Shown: positions 9,636-19,010 of the stretch, in pieces | Position numbering within the stretch: the first letter of the stretch is position 1 | How the letters are laid out: the number at the start of each line of letters is the position of its first letter | Assembly (NCBI RefSeq): GCF_004745075.1 | Contig: NZ_RHFH01000003.1 | Coordinates: 124,001 to 188,000, forward strand | Source: Brevibacterium sp. S111 | GTDB taxonomy: Bacteria > Actinomycetota > Actinomycetes > Actinomycetales > Brevibacteriaceae | Length of the DNA stretch: 64,000 bases | Reading direction: 5' to 3' | The notes under the pieces: model-generated | Database searches by the model: none | Told to the model about the DNA's origin: nothing | Seen by the model: the letters and a program-made list of their open reading frames with translations, nothing else | Translations under genes and position numbers: made by a program

Positions 9636-10813
9636 TGGGCGACGCGGCCGCGCAGACACCCGCAGGCAACGGTCTCTTGGGCCCACCGGACTATTCGGGG
9701 CCCATCCTCTCCGACATCGTGCCCGCCGCCGCGCTCAGCCTCGGCGCCGGGGGCATCTTCGACGCCGAGGCGCGTGAGCGGGCTCGGGCCCTCGGGCTCG
9801 ACCGGGACTCACGGACCACGATCGTCGTGCTCATCGACGGCCTCGGTGAGCAGCAGCTGCGCCGCTTCAGCGGATACACTCCGTTCTTCCGGTCGCAGGC
9901 AGAGGCCCGCCGGACTCTGTCGGCCGGGTTCCCTTCGACCACCGCGAACTCCCTGTCCTCCTTGGCCACGGGCCGGCTGCCCGGTGCCCACGGGGTCGTC
10001 GGCTATCGCGTCCTCGACCCGGAGAAGGACGCGGTATTCAACCAGCTGACCTGGAACCTCGACGTCGACCCCGTCGCCTGGGTCCCTGATGCCACCCTGT
10101 TCGAACGACTCACCGACGTCGGTGTCGATGTGGTCAGCCTCGGTGAGAAGAAGTTCGCCGGACGCGGGCTCAATCGCGCGTCTCTGCGCGGTGGCCGGTT
10201 CCGGGATTCGAAGACACTGGAGGATCGCTGCGCGCAGGCCCTCGCCGAAGCGAAGGCTCCGGGCCGGCGACTCGTCTACCTCTATTGGGGAAACCTGGAT
10301 AAGACCGGTCATGTGCACGGTTCGGATTCGGCGGCCTGGACCGAAGAGCTCGAACGCGTCGACCTCGCCCTGTCCCGGCTCGCCGCGGACCTGCCCCACG
10401 ATGCGACGATGCTCGTGACCGCCGACCACGGCATGGTTGACATCGATCATGACCGACGCCTCGACCTCGCCTCGGCTCCCGATCTCAAGTCCGGGCTGCG
10501 CCACGTCGGAGGGGAACCGCGAGCTCTGCATCTCTATGCCGAGCCCGGCGCCGAGGCCGACGTCGAATCCGCGTGGTCAGAGACGCTCGGCGACCGGGCG
10601 CTGATCATCCCGAAGTCCCAGGCCATCGCCCGCGGATACTTCGGTCCCGTCGCCGCACACGTGAACCCGCGGATCGGGGACTTCGTCGTCATCTGCTCCG
10701 ACGGATTCGCCGTCGTCGATTCGGACGTGGAGTCCGCCTCGGCGCTGGCGCTGATCGGCCACCACGGCTCGACGACGGAACGCGAACTGCAGATCCCGCT
10801 CCTCGTCCTCTGA
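9635..10813 (+). CDS. Alkaline phosphatase-superfamily protein (type I phosphodiesterase/nucleotide pyrophosphatase family)
   Basis: 392 residues, predicted two-metal phosphodiesterase or pyrophosphatase. The metal and nucleophile motifs appear in the order typical of the NPP branch: IDG with a metal-binding Asp near residue 68, a nucleophile Thr in FPSTTANS, then the segment DKTGHVHG, and TADHGMVD near the middle of the protein. No signal peptide is visible, so a cytosolic role is likely and the substrate is unknown. The start ATG overlaps the DUF5998 stop by one base. The pair is followed by purK after a 23-base gap. Confidence 0.85.
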   Translation: MGDAAAQTPAGNGLLGPPDYSGPILSDIVPAAALSLGAGGIFDAEARERARALGLDRDSRTTIVVLIDGLGEQQLRRFSGYTPFFRSQAEARRTLSAGFPSTTANSLSSLATGRLPGAHGVVGYRVLDPEKDAVFNQLTWNLDVDPVAWVPDATLFERLTDVGVDVVSLGEKKFAGRGLNRASLRGGRFRDSKTLEDRCAQALAEAKAPGRRLVYLYWGNLDKTGHVHGSDSAAWTEELERVDLALSRLAADLPHDATMLVTADHGMVDIDHDRRLDLASAPDLKSGLRHVGGEPRALHLYAEPGAEADVESAWSETLGDRALIIPKSQAIARGYFGPVAAHVNPRIGDFVVICSDGFAVVDSDVESASALALIGHHGSTTERELQIPLLVL

Positions 10814-10823
10814 GATCGACAGT

Positions 10824-10829
10824 TAGGAT
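10824..10829 (+). promoter_or_regulatory. -10-like box upstream of purK
   Basis: TAGGAT fits the actinobacterial TAnnnT -10 pattern and ends 7 bases before GTG 10837, which would give an essentially leaderless purK mRNA. The same bases contain AGGA at a usable distance for ribosome binding, so the two readings cannot be separated here. Confidence 0.35.
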
Positions 10830-10836
10830 GACAGAC

Positions 10837-12030
10837 GTGACTTTTCCTCGAATCGGTGTCATCGGCGGCGGCCAGCTGGCACGCATGCTCGCCCCCGCCG
10901 CAGAAGCCCTCGGTGTCCGCTTCTCCGTCCTCGCGGAGACCGCCGATGCCCCCGCCACCCAGGTCATCAATGAGGTGAGCGTCGGCGACTACACGGACTA
11001 TCCGACGCTCAAGGCCTTCGCCGAGACCGTCGATGTCGTGACCTTCGATCACGAGCACGTCCCGCCCGAGCATCTCGAAGACCTCGTCGAGGCCGGCCAT
11101 GCCGTGCGCCCGGGACCGCAGGCGCTCATCTTCGCACAGGACAAGATCCGGATGCGCACGAAGATGGACGAGCTGGGACTGCCGAACCCGGCCTGGGCAG
11201 ACATCACCTCGGAGGCCGATATCGCGGCCTTCGCCGATCGCGTCGGCTATCCTTTCGTCCTCAAGACGCCGCGCGGCGGCTACGACGGCAAAGGCGTCCG
11301 CGTCATCGAGAGCTTCACAGAAGCCTCCGAGTGGCTCGCCGAAGTCGGGCAGCTGCTGGCCGAAGAGAAGGTCGACTTCGCCCGTGAGCTCGCCGTCATG
11401 GTCGGACGCTCCCCGATGGGCCAGACCGCCGTGTGGCCGGTCGTCGAGACCTGGCAGCAGAACGGCGTCTGCAAAGAGGCCCTCGCCCCGGCACCCGACC
11501 TGTCGGCAGAGAAGTCCCGGGCCATCACCGAGGCGATCCTCACCGTCGCCGGAACCCTCGAGGTCACCGGTGTGATGGCGATGGAGATGTTCGAGACCGC
11601 CGATGGATTCCTCATCAACGAGTTCGCGATGCGCCCCCACAACACCGGGCACTGGACCCAGGACGGGTCGGTGACCAGCCAGTTCGAGCAGCATCTGCGT
11701 GCCGTCCTCGATCTGCCGTTGGGCAGCCCCGCGGCCAGAGAAGACGTGTCTGCGATGGTCAACATCCTCGGTGCCGAGCACGAGGACCTCTACCAGCCGT
11801 ACCTGCACGTCATGGCCCACGATCCGGCGGTCAAGGTCCACCTCTACGGCAAGAGCGTGCGTCCGGGCCGCAAGGTCGGCCACGTCAACGCCTACGGTGA
11901 CGACCGCGAGCTCGTGCTCGCTCGGGCCCGCCATGCCGCTGACTTCATCGCCGGGGTCGATGTCGACCCGCACCCGCGGATGCCCACCCCGGAGAATCTC
12001 CTGGCCGACCGGGAGTCGAGCACGGGCTGA
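10837..12030 (+). CDS. purK: N5-carboxyaminoimidazole ribonucleotide synthase
   Basis: ATP-dependent carboxylation of AIR to N5-CAIR in purine synthesis; the product is passed to PurE encoded just downstream. About 397 residues with the ATP-grasp layout: N-terminal [12 protein letters not shown], central [14 protein letters not shown] (ATP-binding lid) and the catalytic-loop segment [18 protein letters not shown] 10837 (MTFPRIG) is preferred because AGGA lies 8 bases upstream; ATG 10828 would add three residues. The order purK then purE next to an acyl-CoA dehydrogenase is shared with mycobacteria (there near fadE25). Confidence 0.95.
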   Translation: MTFPRIGVIGGGQLARMLAPAAEALGVRFSVLAETADAPATQVINEVSVGDYTDYPTLKAFAETVDVVTFDHEHVPPEHLEDLVEAGHAVRPGPQALIFAQDKIRMRTKMDELGLPNPAWADITSEADIAAFADRVGYPFVLKTPRGGYDGKGVRVIESFTEASEWLAEVGQLLAEEKVDFARELAVMVGRSPMGQTAVWPVVETWQQNGVCKEALAPAPDLSAEKSRAITEAILTVAGTLEVTGVMAMEMFETADGFLINEFAMRPHNTGHWTQDGSVTSQFEQHLRAVLDLPLGSPAAREDVSAMVNILGAEHEDLYQPYLHVMAHDPAVKVHLYGKSVRPGRKVGHVNAYGDDRELVLARARHAADFIAGVDVDPHPRMPTPENLLADRESSTG

Positions 12031-12134
12031 AACCCAACCGGCTGTCACCGACCTGCTGCCGAACCACATCGGCAACCGCCGATCCGGACGGCAGCGAACG
12101 AGATCCCGCACCGCCTGCGACGAAGGAAGCACAG

Positions 12135-12659
12135 ATGACCACAGCACACGACTCCACAGCAACAGCGGCTCCGGTCGGAATCGTCATGGGCTCGGATTCA
12201 GACTGGCCGACGATGAAGGCCGCCGCCGAGGCACTCGACGGACTCGGCATCGCCTCGAGTGCCGAGGTCGTCTCCGCCCACCGCATGCCCGAAGACATGG
12301 TGGCCTGGGCGAAGTCCGCGGCCGACCGAGGCGTACGTGTCATCATCGCCGGAGCCGGGGGAGCGGCCCACCTGCCGGGCATGATCGCATCGATGACCTC
12401 TCTGCCGGTCATCGGCGTTCCCGTGCCGCTGAAATACCTCGACGGAATGGACTCCCTGCTGTCGATCGTGCAGATGCCCGGGGGAGTGCCCGTGGCGACC
12501 GTGTCGATCGGCGGAGCGAAGAATGCGGGCCTGCTCGCCGCACGCATCCTCGGCGCGGGAGACGGCGACGAAGCCGCCGCTGTGCGGCAGCGTTTGGACG
12601 GCTACCGAGACGAACTGCGGCAGGTCGCTCTCGACAAGGGCCGGGCTCTGCAGGAATAA
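12135..12659 (+). CDS. purE: 5-(carboxyamino)imidazole ribonucleotide mutase
   Basis: Class I PurE: converts N5-CAIR to CAIR, following PurK. 174 residues with family motifs GSDSDWPTM (phosphate site), SAHRMP (catalytic His) and [12 protein letters not shown]. The C-terminus has the [14 protein letters not shown] helix of the octameric fold. The first 13 residues are an extra low-complexity leader. GAAGGAAG precedes ATG 12135. The 104-base gap after purK holds no other gene. Confidence 0.96.
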   Translation: MTTAHDSTATAAPVGIVMGSDSDWPTMKAAAEALDGLGIASSAEVVSAHRMPEDMVAWAKSAADRGVRVIIAGAGGAAHLPGMIASMTSLPVIGVPVPLKYLDGMDSLLSIVQMPGGVPVATVSIGGAKNAGLLAARILGAGDGDEAAAVRQRLDGYRDELRQVALDKGRALQE

Positions 12660-12696
12660 TGGTGTTACTGAACGTCCGATAAGCATTAGGAGAAGA

Positions 12697-13845
12697 ATGT
12701 TCGACCTCTACCAGCCCAGCGAAGAGCATGAAGAGATCCGTGCGGCCGTACGCGATATCGTCGAGAAGAGGATCACGCCGTTCGCGGCGGAGGTCGATGC
12801 GGATTCCCGCTACCCGCGAGAAGCTCATGAGGCGCTGGTCGAGACCGACTTCTTCGCCGCCCACATTCCCGAAGAATACGGCGGAATGGGTGCCGACGCG
12901 CTGGCCGTGGCGATCATCATCGAAGAGGTGGCCCGAGGCTGCGCCTCGTCTTCGCTCATCCCGGCCGTGAACAAGCTCGGCAGCATGCCCGTCCAGCTCG
13001 GCGGCAGCGAAGAGATCAAGAAGAAGTACTTCCCCTCGGTCGCCTCCGGCGAGGCCGGCTTCTCCTACGGCCTGTCCGAGCGGGAGGCGGGCTCGGACAC
13101 CGCATCGATGAAGACTCGCGCCGTCGCCGACGGTGACGACTGGATCCTCAACGGAGTGAAGACCTGGATCACGAACGCCGGGGAATCCGACTACTACACG
13201 GTCATGGCCGTGACCGACCCCGACGGCGCCCGCGGTCGCAACATCTCGGCCTTCGTCGTCGAGAAATCGGATGAGGGCTTCACCTTCGGCGAGAAGGAAC
13301 GCAAGCTCGGCATCAAGGGTTCGCCCACTCGCGAACTGCTCTTCGACAACGTCCGGCTGCCGGGGGACCGGATCGTCGGACAGCCCGGAGAGGGCCTGAA
13401 GATTGCGCTGCGCACCCTCGACCACACCCGTGTGACGATCGCCGCTCAGGCTGTCGGCATCGCCCAGGGCGCGCTCGACTACGCGCTGTCCTACGTCAAG
13501 GAACGTCAGCAGTTCGGCAAGTCCATCGCCGATAACCAGGCCATCCAATTCATGCTCGCCGATATGGGCATGAAACTCGAAGCCGCCCGTCAGCTGACCT
13601 ACACCGCGGCCGCCAAGAGCGAACGCGGCGATGACGACCTCACCTACTTCGGGGCGGCGGCGAAGGCCTACGCCTCGGATGCGGCCATGGAGATCACCAC
13701 GGACGCCGTGCAGCTGCTCGGCGGCGCCGGCTACGTCGTCGACCACCCGGTCGAGCGGATGATGCGCGATGCGAAGATCACCCAGATCTACGAGGGCACG
13801 AACCAGATCCAGCGGATGGTGATGGGACGCCAGCTCCTGCGCTGA
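12697..13845 (+). CDS. Acyl-CoA dehydrogenase (FadE25-like)
   Basis: FAD flavoenzyme that oxidises acyl-CoA to 2-enoyl-CoA. 382 residues, the usual length. Visible features are the FAD-binding GLSEREAGSD and WITNA segments, the family signature near residue 225 and the C-terminal IYEGTNQIQR, whose Glu366 is the likely catalytic base. TTAGGAGAAG precedes ATG 12697 at good spacing. Sitting next to purE and an LCP gene matches the FadE25 neighbourhood of mycobacteria. The exact chain length or branched-chain substrate cannot be read from sequence. Confidence 0.93.
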   Translation: MFDLYQPSEEHEEIRAAVRDIVEKRITPFAAEVDADSRYPREAHEALVETDFFAAHIPEEYGGMGADALAVAIIIEEVARGCASSSLIPAVNKLGSMPVQLGGSEEIKKKYFPSVASGEAGFSYGLSEREAGSDTASMKTRAVADGDDWILNGVKTWITNAGESDYYTVMAVTDPDGARGRNISAFVVEKSDEGFTFGEKERKLGIKGSPTRELLFDNVRLPGDRIVGQPGEGLKIALRTLDHTRVTIAAQAVGIAQGALDYALSYVKERQQFGKSIADNQAIQFMLADMGMKLEAARQLTYTAAAKSERGDDDLTYFGAAAKAYASDAAMEITTDAVQLLGGAGYVVDHPVERMMRDAKITQIYEGTNQIQRMVMGRQLLR

Positions 13846-13868
13846 GCCTTCAGCCCGCGTGCGAACCC

Positions 13869-13921
13869 CGGCGAGGGTGCTGCGACTCGACGAAGATGGT
13901 CGGGACGCAGCACCCTCGCCG
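13869..13921 (+). terminator. Intrinsic terminator-like hairpin after the acyl-CoA dehydrogenase
   Basis: Perfect 16-bp stem (13869-13884 with 13906-13921; arm core GGCGAGGGTGCTGCG) with a 21-base loop, 24 bases after the stop. It has no T-run, as is common in high-GC actinobacteria. The remaining 13922-14149 stretch holds no clear gene and probably contains the LCP gene promoter. Confidence 0.75.
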
Positions 13922-14149
13922 TCGTCTGTGAAGAATCGCACAGCAGCGCAATCCGACATGCACGGCGCGGATTTGCCGGAATCCACGGCCCGCAGGCGAC
14001 ACAATGGATGAACACAGTGGACTCTGAAGAACGTTTGGCACAGTTGTCTTCGCCGCACGTCCGGTCAGAGACCGTGTCGCTCGTCGTCGAGGCGCGTGCG
14101 ACTGTGTGCCGGAAGCCGTGAAGACCGCCGAGGAGACGAAGGGAAGGCA

Positions 14150-15670
14150 GTGGCCGAAACGAGATACGTGGACCCGATCCGCTACCCTTCGTACGCCTCG
14201 CAGTCCACACGGGATGTGCGGGCCTGGCTGCTGCTCCTCGTCACCGTCGTCGTCCCCGGCGGCGTCCAGCTGCTGTTCGGACATCGTCGGTGGGCGAAGA
14301 TCTCCCTGTCGATCACCGCGATCAGCTGGGCTCTGGCCATCCTCGCCGGAGTCACCGTCCTCATCAACCGGACGTTCCTGTTCACCATCGGCACGAACCC
14401 CTTCATCCTCACCTTCCTCACGATCTGGGTTCCGGTCATCGCGATCAACTGGGCCGTGTGCCTGTTCGACTCCTTGCGCCGGATCCGACTCGTCACGATC
14501 TCGCAGAGGGCCCGCAAACGCTTCGTCGCGGCGTTCTGTGCTCTCCTCCTCATCGTCGTCGGCCCGCTGGCCTGGGGGACGTCGATGCTGAACTCTCAGC
14601 GCGGTCTCATGAGCGACCTCTTCGCCTCCGGCAAGGCCCTCAAACCCGTCGACGGCCGCTACAACATCCTGCTTCTGGGATCCGACGCCGGCAAGGGGCG
14701 CACGGGCATCCGTCCGGATTCTCTGTCGTTGGCCTCGATCGACGCGAAGACGGGCAAGACCGTGATCATCGGGCTGCCGCGCAATATGGAGAACGTGCCA
14801 TTCACGGAGGATTCGCCGCTGCACAAGAAGTACCCGCAGGGGTACAACTGCGGCTCGGAGTGCCTGCTCAACGCCGTATTCCAGCAGGGCGAGCAGCACA
14901 AAGACGAATTCGACGACCCGGAGCAGGCCGGCGAGCAGGCAACGATGGACGCCGTATCCGCGATCACCGGGCTTGAGGTCCAGTACTACGCGATGATCAA
15001 CCTCAAGGGATTCGAGCACCTCATCGACTCCCTCGGCGGAATCACTCTGGTCTCGGGCAAGCGGGTGCCGATCTCTTCGAAGGTCGACCGGAAGACGGGC
15101 CAGCACGGCCCGGTCAAAGGGTGGATCGAGCCGGGCAAGCAGAAGCTCGACGGATTCCACGCACTGTGGTTCGCCCGCTCCCGAGAGTTCTCCAGCGACT
15201 ACGAGCGGATGATCCGGCAGCGCTGCGTGCAGACGGCCATGGTCAAGCAGCTCGATCCGGCTACGGTGCTCACTCGCTACCAGGCGATCGCCAAGGCCAC
15301 TCCGGGGGCTGTGGCCACGAACATTCCGTCCTCCCAGGTGGACTCCTTCGTCGACTTGGCTCTCAAGGTGAAGTCGCAGAAGATTGAGTCCCTCGACCTC
15401 ACTCCGCCGCGCGTGACACCGTCGAATCCGGACTTCGATGTGGCACGACAGCTCGTAGCCGATAGGATCGAGGAGGCGTCGAAGTCCTCGAAGGAGGACA
15501 AGGACGCATTCTCGGCTTCCGGAAGCGATCTGTCAGCTGCCGCCGGAGTCGATGCGGGACTCGATCCGAACCCCGGTTCCGGGCCGCAGCTGCTGGCACA
15601 GAGTGCCGGCGACAACTCTGCTGACAACGGCGATGAAGCCGACGCAAAGGCGATCTGCTACGTGCCGTGA
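14150..15670 (+). CDS. LytR-CpsA-Psr (LCP) family protein, polytopic
   Basis: Predicted membrane-bound phosphotransferase attaching lipid-linked glycopolymers to peptidoglycan. About 506 residues. There are four hydrophobic segments in the first 150 residues (most LCP proteins have one), then the extracellular LCP domain from about residue 170. Key motifs are LLGSDAGKG, RTGIRPDSL (Arg/Asp that bind the pyrophosphate and metal) and GLPRNM. The C-terminus is a Ser/Asp/Ala-rich tail ending in a single Cys. GTG 14150 is chosen for AAGGGAAGG just upstream. The gene lies immediately before a secreted wall hydrolase, which fits a wall-assembly role. Confidence 0.9.
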   Translation: MAETRYVDPIRYPSYASQSTRDVRAWLLLLVTVVVPGGVQLLFGHRRWAKISLSITAISWALAILAGVTVLINRTFLFTIGTNPFILTFLTIWVPVIAINWAVCLFDSLRRIRLVTISQRARKRFVAAFCALLLIVVGPLAWGTSMLNSQRGLMSDLFASGKALKPVDGRYNILLLGSDAGKGRTGIRPDSLSLASIDAKTGKTVIIGLPRNMENVPFTEDSPLHKKYPQGYNCGSECLLNAVFQQGEQHKDEFDDPEQAGEQATMDAVSAITGLEVQYYAMINLKGFEHLIDSLGGITLVSGKRVPISSKVDRKTGQHGPVKGWIEPGKQKLDGFHALWFARSREFSSDYERMIRQRCVQTAMVKQLDPATVLTRYQAIAKATPGAVATNIPSSQVDSFVDLALKVKSQKIESLDLTPPRVTPSNPDFDVARQLVADRIEEASKSSKEDKDAFSASGSDLSAAAGVDAGLDPNPGSGPQLLAQSAGDNSADNGDEADAKAICYVP

Positions 15671-15759
15671 GGCACCGGAAGCGGCTCGGGCGGCCGAACA
15701 ATGACCGAAAACGTCCGGCCGACGACGATTCCGGGAAAAACTTTTGCTCGGTGTGTCCC

Positions 15760-15790
15760 TTGCCAATACTGGGAACCACACTCGTGTAAT
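15760..15790 (+). promoter_or_regulatory. Promoter of the amidase/NlpC gene with a motif shared with the whiB2 promoter
   Basis: TTGCCA (15760-15765) and TGTAAT (15785-15790) are separated by 19 bases. The -10 box is embedded in ACACTCGTGTAATT (15778-15791), which differs at one position from the sequence covering the whiB2 -10 box at 24292-24305. The predicted start near 15797 leaves a leader of about 135 bases. Confidence 0.5.
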
Positions 15791-15796
15791 TAGAAT

Positions 15797-15932
15797 ATTC
15801 CGCTCTGTGGCTAGTCTGACACGCCGAAAATGTGTAACAATTTTGAGATGTTGGGGTTGCCCGCCGTACTGCCAACGGTGCAGGGGACCTCGAGGCCTGA
15901 ACTTCCCTGTCTTCCTCGAAAAGGCTGTAACG
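15797..15932 (+). promoter_or_regulatory. Long 5' leader of the secreted peptidoglycan hydrolase
   Basis: About 135 bases between the predicted transcription start and ATG 15933, without a convincing gene. It holds TGTGGCTAGTCTGACA (15806-15821), a degenerate CRP/GlxR-like half-site pair, a GTAAC element of the kind recognised by MtrA, and short stems including TCGAGG/CCTCGA close to the ribosome site. A cis-acting RNA is possible, because wall-hydrolase leaders in actinobacteria can be c-di-AMP riboswitches, but I cannot establish the ydaO consensus. Confidence 0.3.
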
Positions 15933-18725
15933 ATGAAATATCTATTGCCCACTGTCGCGGGCTGCGCTTCTGTCGCACTCGTCGGCACCTTAGCGGTCAC
16001 GGCATCGACGGCCTCTGCGGCCACGACGTCGCCTGACGTGTCCAAAGAGGCGCTGAACGTCAGCGAAGAGGGACTCAACGTCCCCGGTGCCCGTGATTCC
16101 AGCGATTCCACCGCCACTGCCGCCAACCAGAGCGCCACGAGCAATCTGCCGAACATCTTCAAGTCGCAGACCGCTTTGGCCGGGACCAAGGTGCCGGAGT
16201 TCGTCAACGCATCCGCCTCGGCAGACACCGGGTCGGCCGTCAACGCCTCCGCTGCGACCGGGACGGTCAACACCACATCCGCCGGACTCGCCTCTGAATC
16301 CGACGAGACCGTGCCGTCCGAGGGTTCCTCCCCGTCCGAGACGGAGCAGACCCCTGCCAAGAAGTCCGAAGACTCCGAGGACGAGGGCGGGCAGGACTCC
16401 GCCGAGGAGTCGGAGGCCAAGGACGACGAAGACATCTCCGGCTCGGTCCGGCAGAAGACCGAAGACGGCGTGAACATCGCACTCATCTCTGATGTCCTCG
16501 ATGTTCCGACGAAGAACCCGAGCCTCGTCGGGTTCACCTTCTCCGAGTCGAAGTCGAACATCCGCATTCAGATCCGCATCAAGCACGGATCCGAGTGGGG
16601 CAGCTGGGACACTCTCGACGAAGAGGAGCAGGACGAAGCCGAGAACAAGGGTTCGGAGCCGATGACGGTGACGGACGCCTCCGGAGTGCAGATGCGCATC
16701 CTCGGTGATTCCGCACCGAGTGACGCCGAGCTCGTCCTCGTCGATCCGAAGCGCGACTCCGGTGACGCACAGGCCGTCGCCGAGAACGCCCCCGTCGACC
16801 TCGAACAGCAGAACGCCGACGACGCGGAGACCTCCGATGCCGCGTCCGAGGAATCGACCGACGCCGAGGCGGCCGAGGCCGAGAACCTCAGCGACGTCTC
16901 CGGCGCGACCGTGGCCAACCAGAACTATGTGCCCGGTTCGTCGACGGTGTCCACCGTCGCGAAGAAGGTTGCGAAGCCGAAGATCGGTTCGCGCAGCTCC
17001 TGGGGTGCGAAAGCCTACCGGGGCAGCCCTGACTATGCCAGCGGGATCAAGCAGGCCGTGGTCCACCACACCTCCGGTTCGAACAGCTACTCAGCCGAGG
17101 ACGTCCCGGGAATCATCCGCGGTATCCAGGCCTACCACCAGGACGGCCGTGGGTGGAGCGATATCGGCTACAACGTCGTCGCAGACAAGTACGGTCGCCT
17201 CTGGCACGCTCGCGGCGGTGACGTCTCGAAGGCCGTCATCGGCGCACACGTGGCCGGACACAACACCGGAACCTTCGGTATCTCCGTGCTGGGCACTTAC
17301 AACAGCGCAGCTCCTCCGAAGAAGACCCGTGACGCCGTGGCTTCGGCCATCGCCTGGAAGTTCTCGCTCAACGGAATCTCCAAGGCGACGAAGTCGAACC
17401 TGGTCGGCCACCGTGACCTGGGCAGCACCGACTGCCCCGGTGATGCCTTCTACGCAAAGCTGGGCGAGGTCCGCTCAACGGTCAACTCGATCCTGAAGAC
17501 CGGCGAACAGCCCAGCGACAAGAAGGACGACTCGAATAAGGACGATTCCAAGAAGGATGACTCCAAGAAGTCTGAGAAGCCGAAGACGAAGACTGCGATC
17601 GAGAAGTACGCCGAGAAGAACAAGCTCGGCAAGGCTGTCGGCAAGGAATACGCGGTCAAGGGCATCTCGGGTGCCAAGGCTCAGAAGTTCGAAAAGGGTG
17701 TCGTCTACTGGTCCAAGAAGACCGGCGCCTACCACCTGTCAGGAGCGATCGCCTCGTCGTACAAGGGCGACGCGGTCACCAACTTGGGGCTGCCCACCTC
17801 TGCGGAGAAGGGCGGCTTCAAGGACGGGGGTGTCGCACAGCGCTTCGAGAAGGGATCCTTCTACTGGTCGAAGGCCACCGGCGCCCACTACACCACCGGT
17901 GCGATCATGAAGTACTGGGGTGACAAGGGGACTGTCAAGGGCCACCTGGGCTACCCCAAGTCCGACGTGGTCTTCAAGGACGGTCGCGGCGAGCAGCTCT
18001 TCGAAGGTGCTCGACTGGTCTGGGCCGAAGGATACGGCACCACCGAATTCTCTCCCAAGGGTTCGATCGCCGGCGGAGTGACGGATGATAATGCTTCGGG
18101 CGACACGACACCGCCGGGAGACAAGTCCACCGATGGCGATTCGCCTGCAGACTCCGGGGAAGGTTCTGCAGACGACGAAGACTCGAAGGATGATGAGTCC
18201 AAGGACGATTCCACAAAGGATGACTCCAAGAAGGACGATTCGAAGAAGGACGACAAGTCCAAGGACGACTCCAAGAAGGACGACAAGTCCAAGGACGACT
18301 CCAAGAAGGACGATTCGAAGAAGAAGGACGACAAGAAGAAGGATAAGCCGACCAAGGCAGAGAAGATCGCGGCTCAGCGTGCGTCCGTGATCAAGGATGC
18401 CAAGGCCAACCTCGGTGTCAAGTACGTCTGGGGCGGCACCTCGCCGAAGTCCGGTTGGGACTGCTCGGGCTACACCCAGTACGTCTACGCCAAGAACGGC
18501 ATCAAGCTGCCGCGCACGACCAGCCAGCAGCGCTCTGCGGGCAAGGAGATCCCCATCAAGGACGCGAAGGCAGGCGACCTGATCTGGATCCCCGGTCACA
18601 TCGGAATCATCTCCGAGACCAAGGGGCAGATGTACGATGCGGGATCGACCCGGACGAACACCACGAAGCGCAGCTACAGCTGGATGCTCAACCGTGGAGC
18701 GAAGGTCATCCGCGTCATCGGCTGA
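15933..18725 (+). CDS. Secreted bifunctional peptidoglycan hydrolase: PGRP-type amidase, LGFP repeats, NlpC/P60 peptidase
   Basis: 930 residues with a signal peptide (about 1-32, cleavage near ASA-ATT). After a long acidic disordered region comes an N-acetylmuramoyl-L-alanine amidase domain (about 350-525). Its zinc ligands are the His378/379 pair (VVHHT), His493 (VGHRD) and Cys501 (DCPGD). LGFP-type repeats (about 555-710), as in envelope-associated actinobacterial proteins, follow. A Lys/Asp/Ser-rich linker (KDDSK units, about 752-808) leads to a C-terminal NlpC/P60 endopeptidase with Cys844 (WDCSGY) and His889 (PGHIGI). Two different wall bonds, amide and D,L-peptide, could thus be cut by one protein. 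AAGG precedes ATG 15933. The upstream LCP gene fits a wall context. Confidence 0.9.
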   Translation: MKYLLPTVAGCASVALVGTLAVTASTASAATTSPDVSKEALNVSEEGLNVPGARDSSDSTATAANQSATSNLPNIFKSQTALAGTKVPEFVNASASADTGSAVNASAATGTVNTTSAGLASESDETVPSEGSSPSETEQTPAKKSEDSEDEGGQDSAEESEAKDDEDISGSVRQKTEDGVNIALISDVLDVPTKNPSLVGFTFSESKSNIRIQIRIKHGSEWGSWDTLDEEEQDEAENKGSEPMTVTDASGVQMRILGDSAPSDAELVLVDPKRDSGDAQAVAENAPVDLEQQNADDAETSDAASEESTDAEAAEAENLSDVSGATVANQNYVPGSSTVSTVAKKVAKPKIGSRSSWGAKAYRGSPDYASGIKQAVVHHTSGSNSYSAEDVPGIIRGIQAYHQDGRGWSDIGYNVVADKYGRLWHARGGDVSKAVIGAHVAGHNTGTFGISVLGTYNSAAPPKKTRDAVASAIAWKFSLNGISKATKSNLVGHRDLGSTDCPGDAFYAKLGEVRSTVNSILKTGEQPSDKKDDSNKDDSKKDDSKKSEKPKTKTAIEKYAEKNKLGKAVGKEYAVKGISGAKAQKFEKGVVYWSKKTGAYHLSGAIASSYKGDAVTNLGLPTSAEKGGFKDGGVAQRFEKGSFYWSKATGAHYTTGAIMKYWGDKGTVKGHLGYPKSDVVFKDGRGEQLFEGARLVWAEGYGTTEFSPKGSIAGGVTDDNASGDTTPPGDKSTDGDSPADSGEGSADDEDSKDDESKDDSTKDDSKKDDSKKDDKSKDDSKKDDKSKDDSKKDDSKKKDDKKKDKPTKAEKIAAQRASVIKDAKANLGVKYVWGGTSPKSGWDCSGYTQYVYAKNGIKLPRTTSQQRSAGKEIPIKDAKAGDLIWIPGHIGIISETKGQMYDAGSTRTNTTKRSYSWMLNRGAKVIRVIG
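18189..18345 (+). repeat. Repetitive coding DNA for the KDDSK linker
   Basis: Imperfect repeats of AAGGACGACTCCAAG-type units encode the Lys/Asp/Ser linker between the LGFP and NlpC/P60 domains. One 27-base unit (GACAAGTCCAAGGACGACTC and onward) occurs twice in a row near 18260-18310. A shorter copy of the same linker type lies at about 17515-17575, between amidase and LGFP. Slippage could change linker length between strains. Confidence 0.75.
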
Positions 18726-18759
18726 TCGACAGCCTCGCAGCGGGAATTCCAAGGCCCCA

Positions 18760-18813
18760 CTGACAGTGCCCCCGCGGGGATCCGGTTCCGGAACCCCGCG
18801 GGGGCACTGTCAG
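18760..18813 (+). terminator. Strong hairpin terminator after the peptidoglycan hydrolase
   Basis: Perfect 20-bp stem (18760-18779 with 18794-18813) enclosing a loop that itself pairs (TCCGG/CCGGA). It lies 34 bases after the stop codon. There is no T-run. The rest of the gap to manA (18814-19010) shows no gene. Confidence 0.8.
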
Positions 18814-19010
18814 GTTCTCCTGCGGATTCTTCTCGCCCTCTCAGCGGGCCGGATACGTCCTTGCAGGTGGCGGCGGTGAATAGTGTGTGACTTCGGCTGA
18901 ACAGTCAGTGAAGTGCCGGGTCCGAACGCGCTGGTGACGCTATCGTGGACAGTGCACACCCGGAACAGCCGGATGTGGTTTCGACACCGATCCATCCAAG
19001 GGGGCCTCCA

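Noticed and set aside
10534..14058. Two antisense frames of more than 540 residues over purK/purE and the acyl-CoA dehydrogenase
   Set aside because: These are shadows of three recognised genes on the plus strand.
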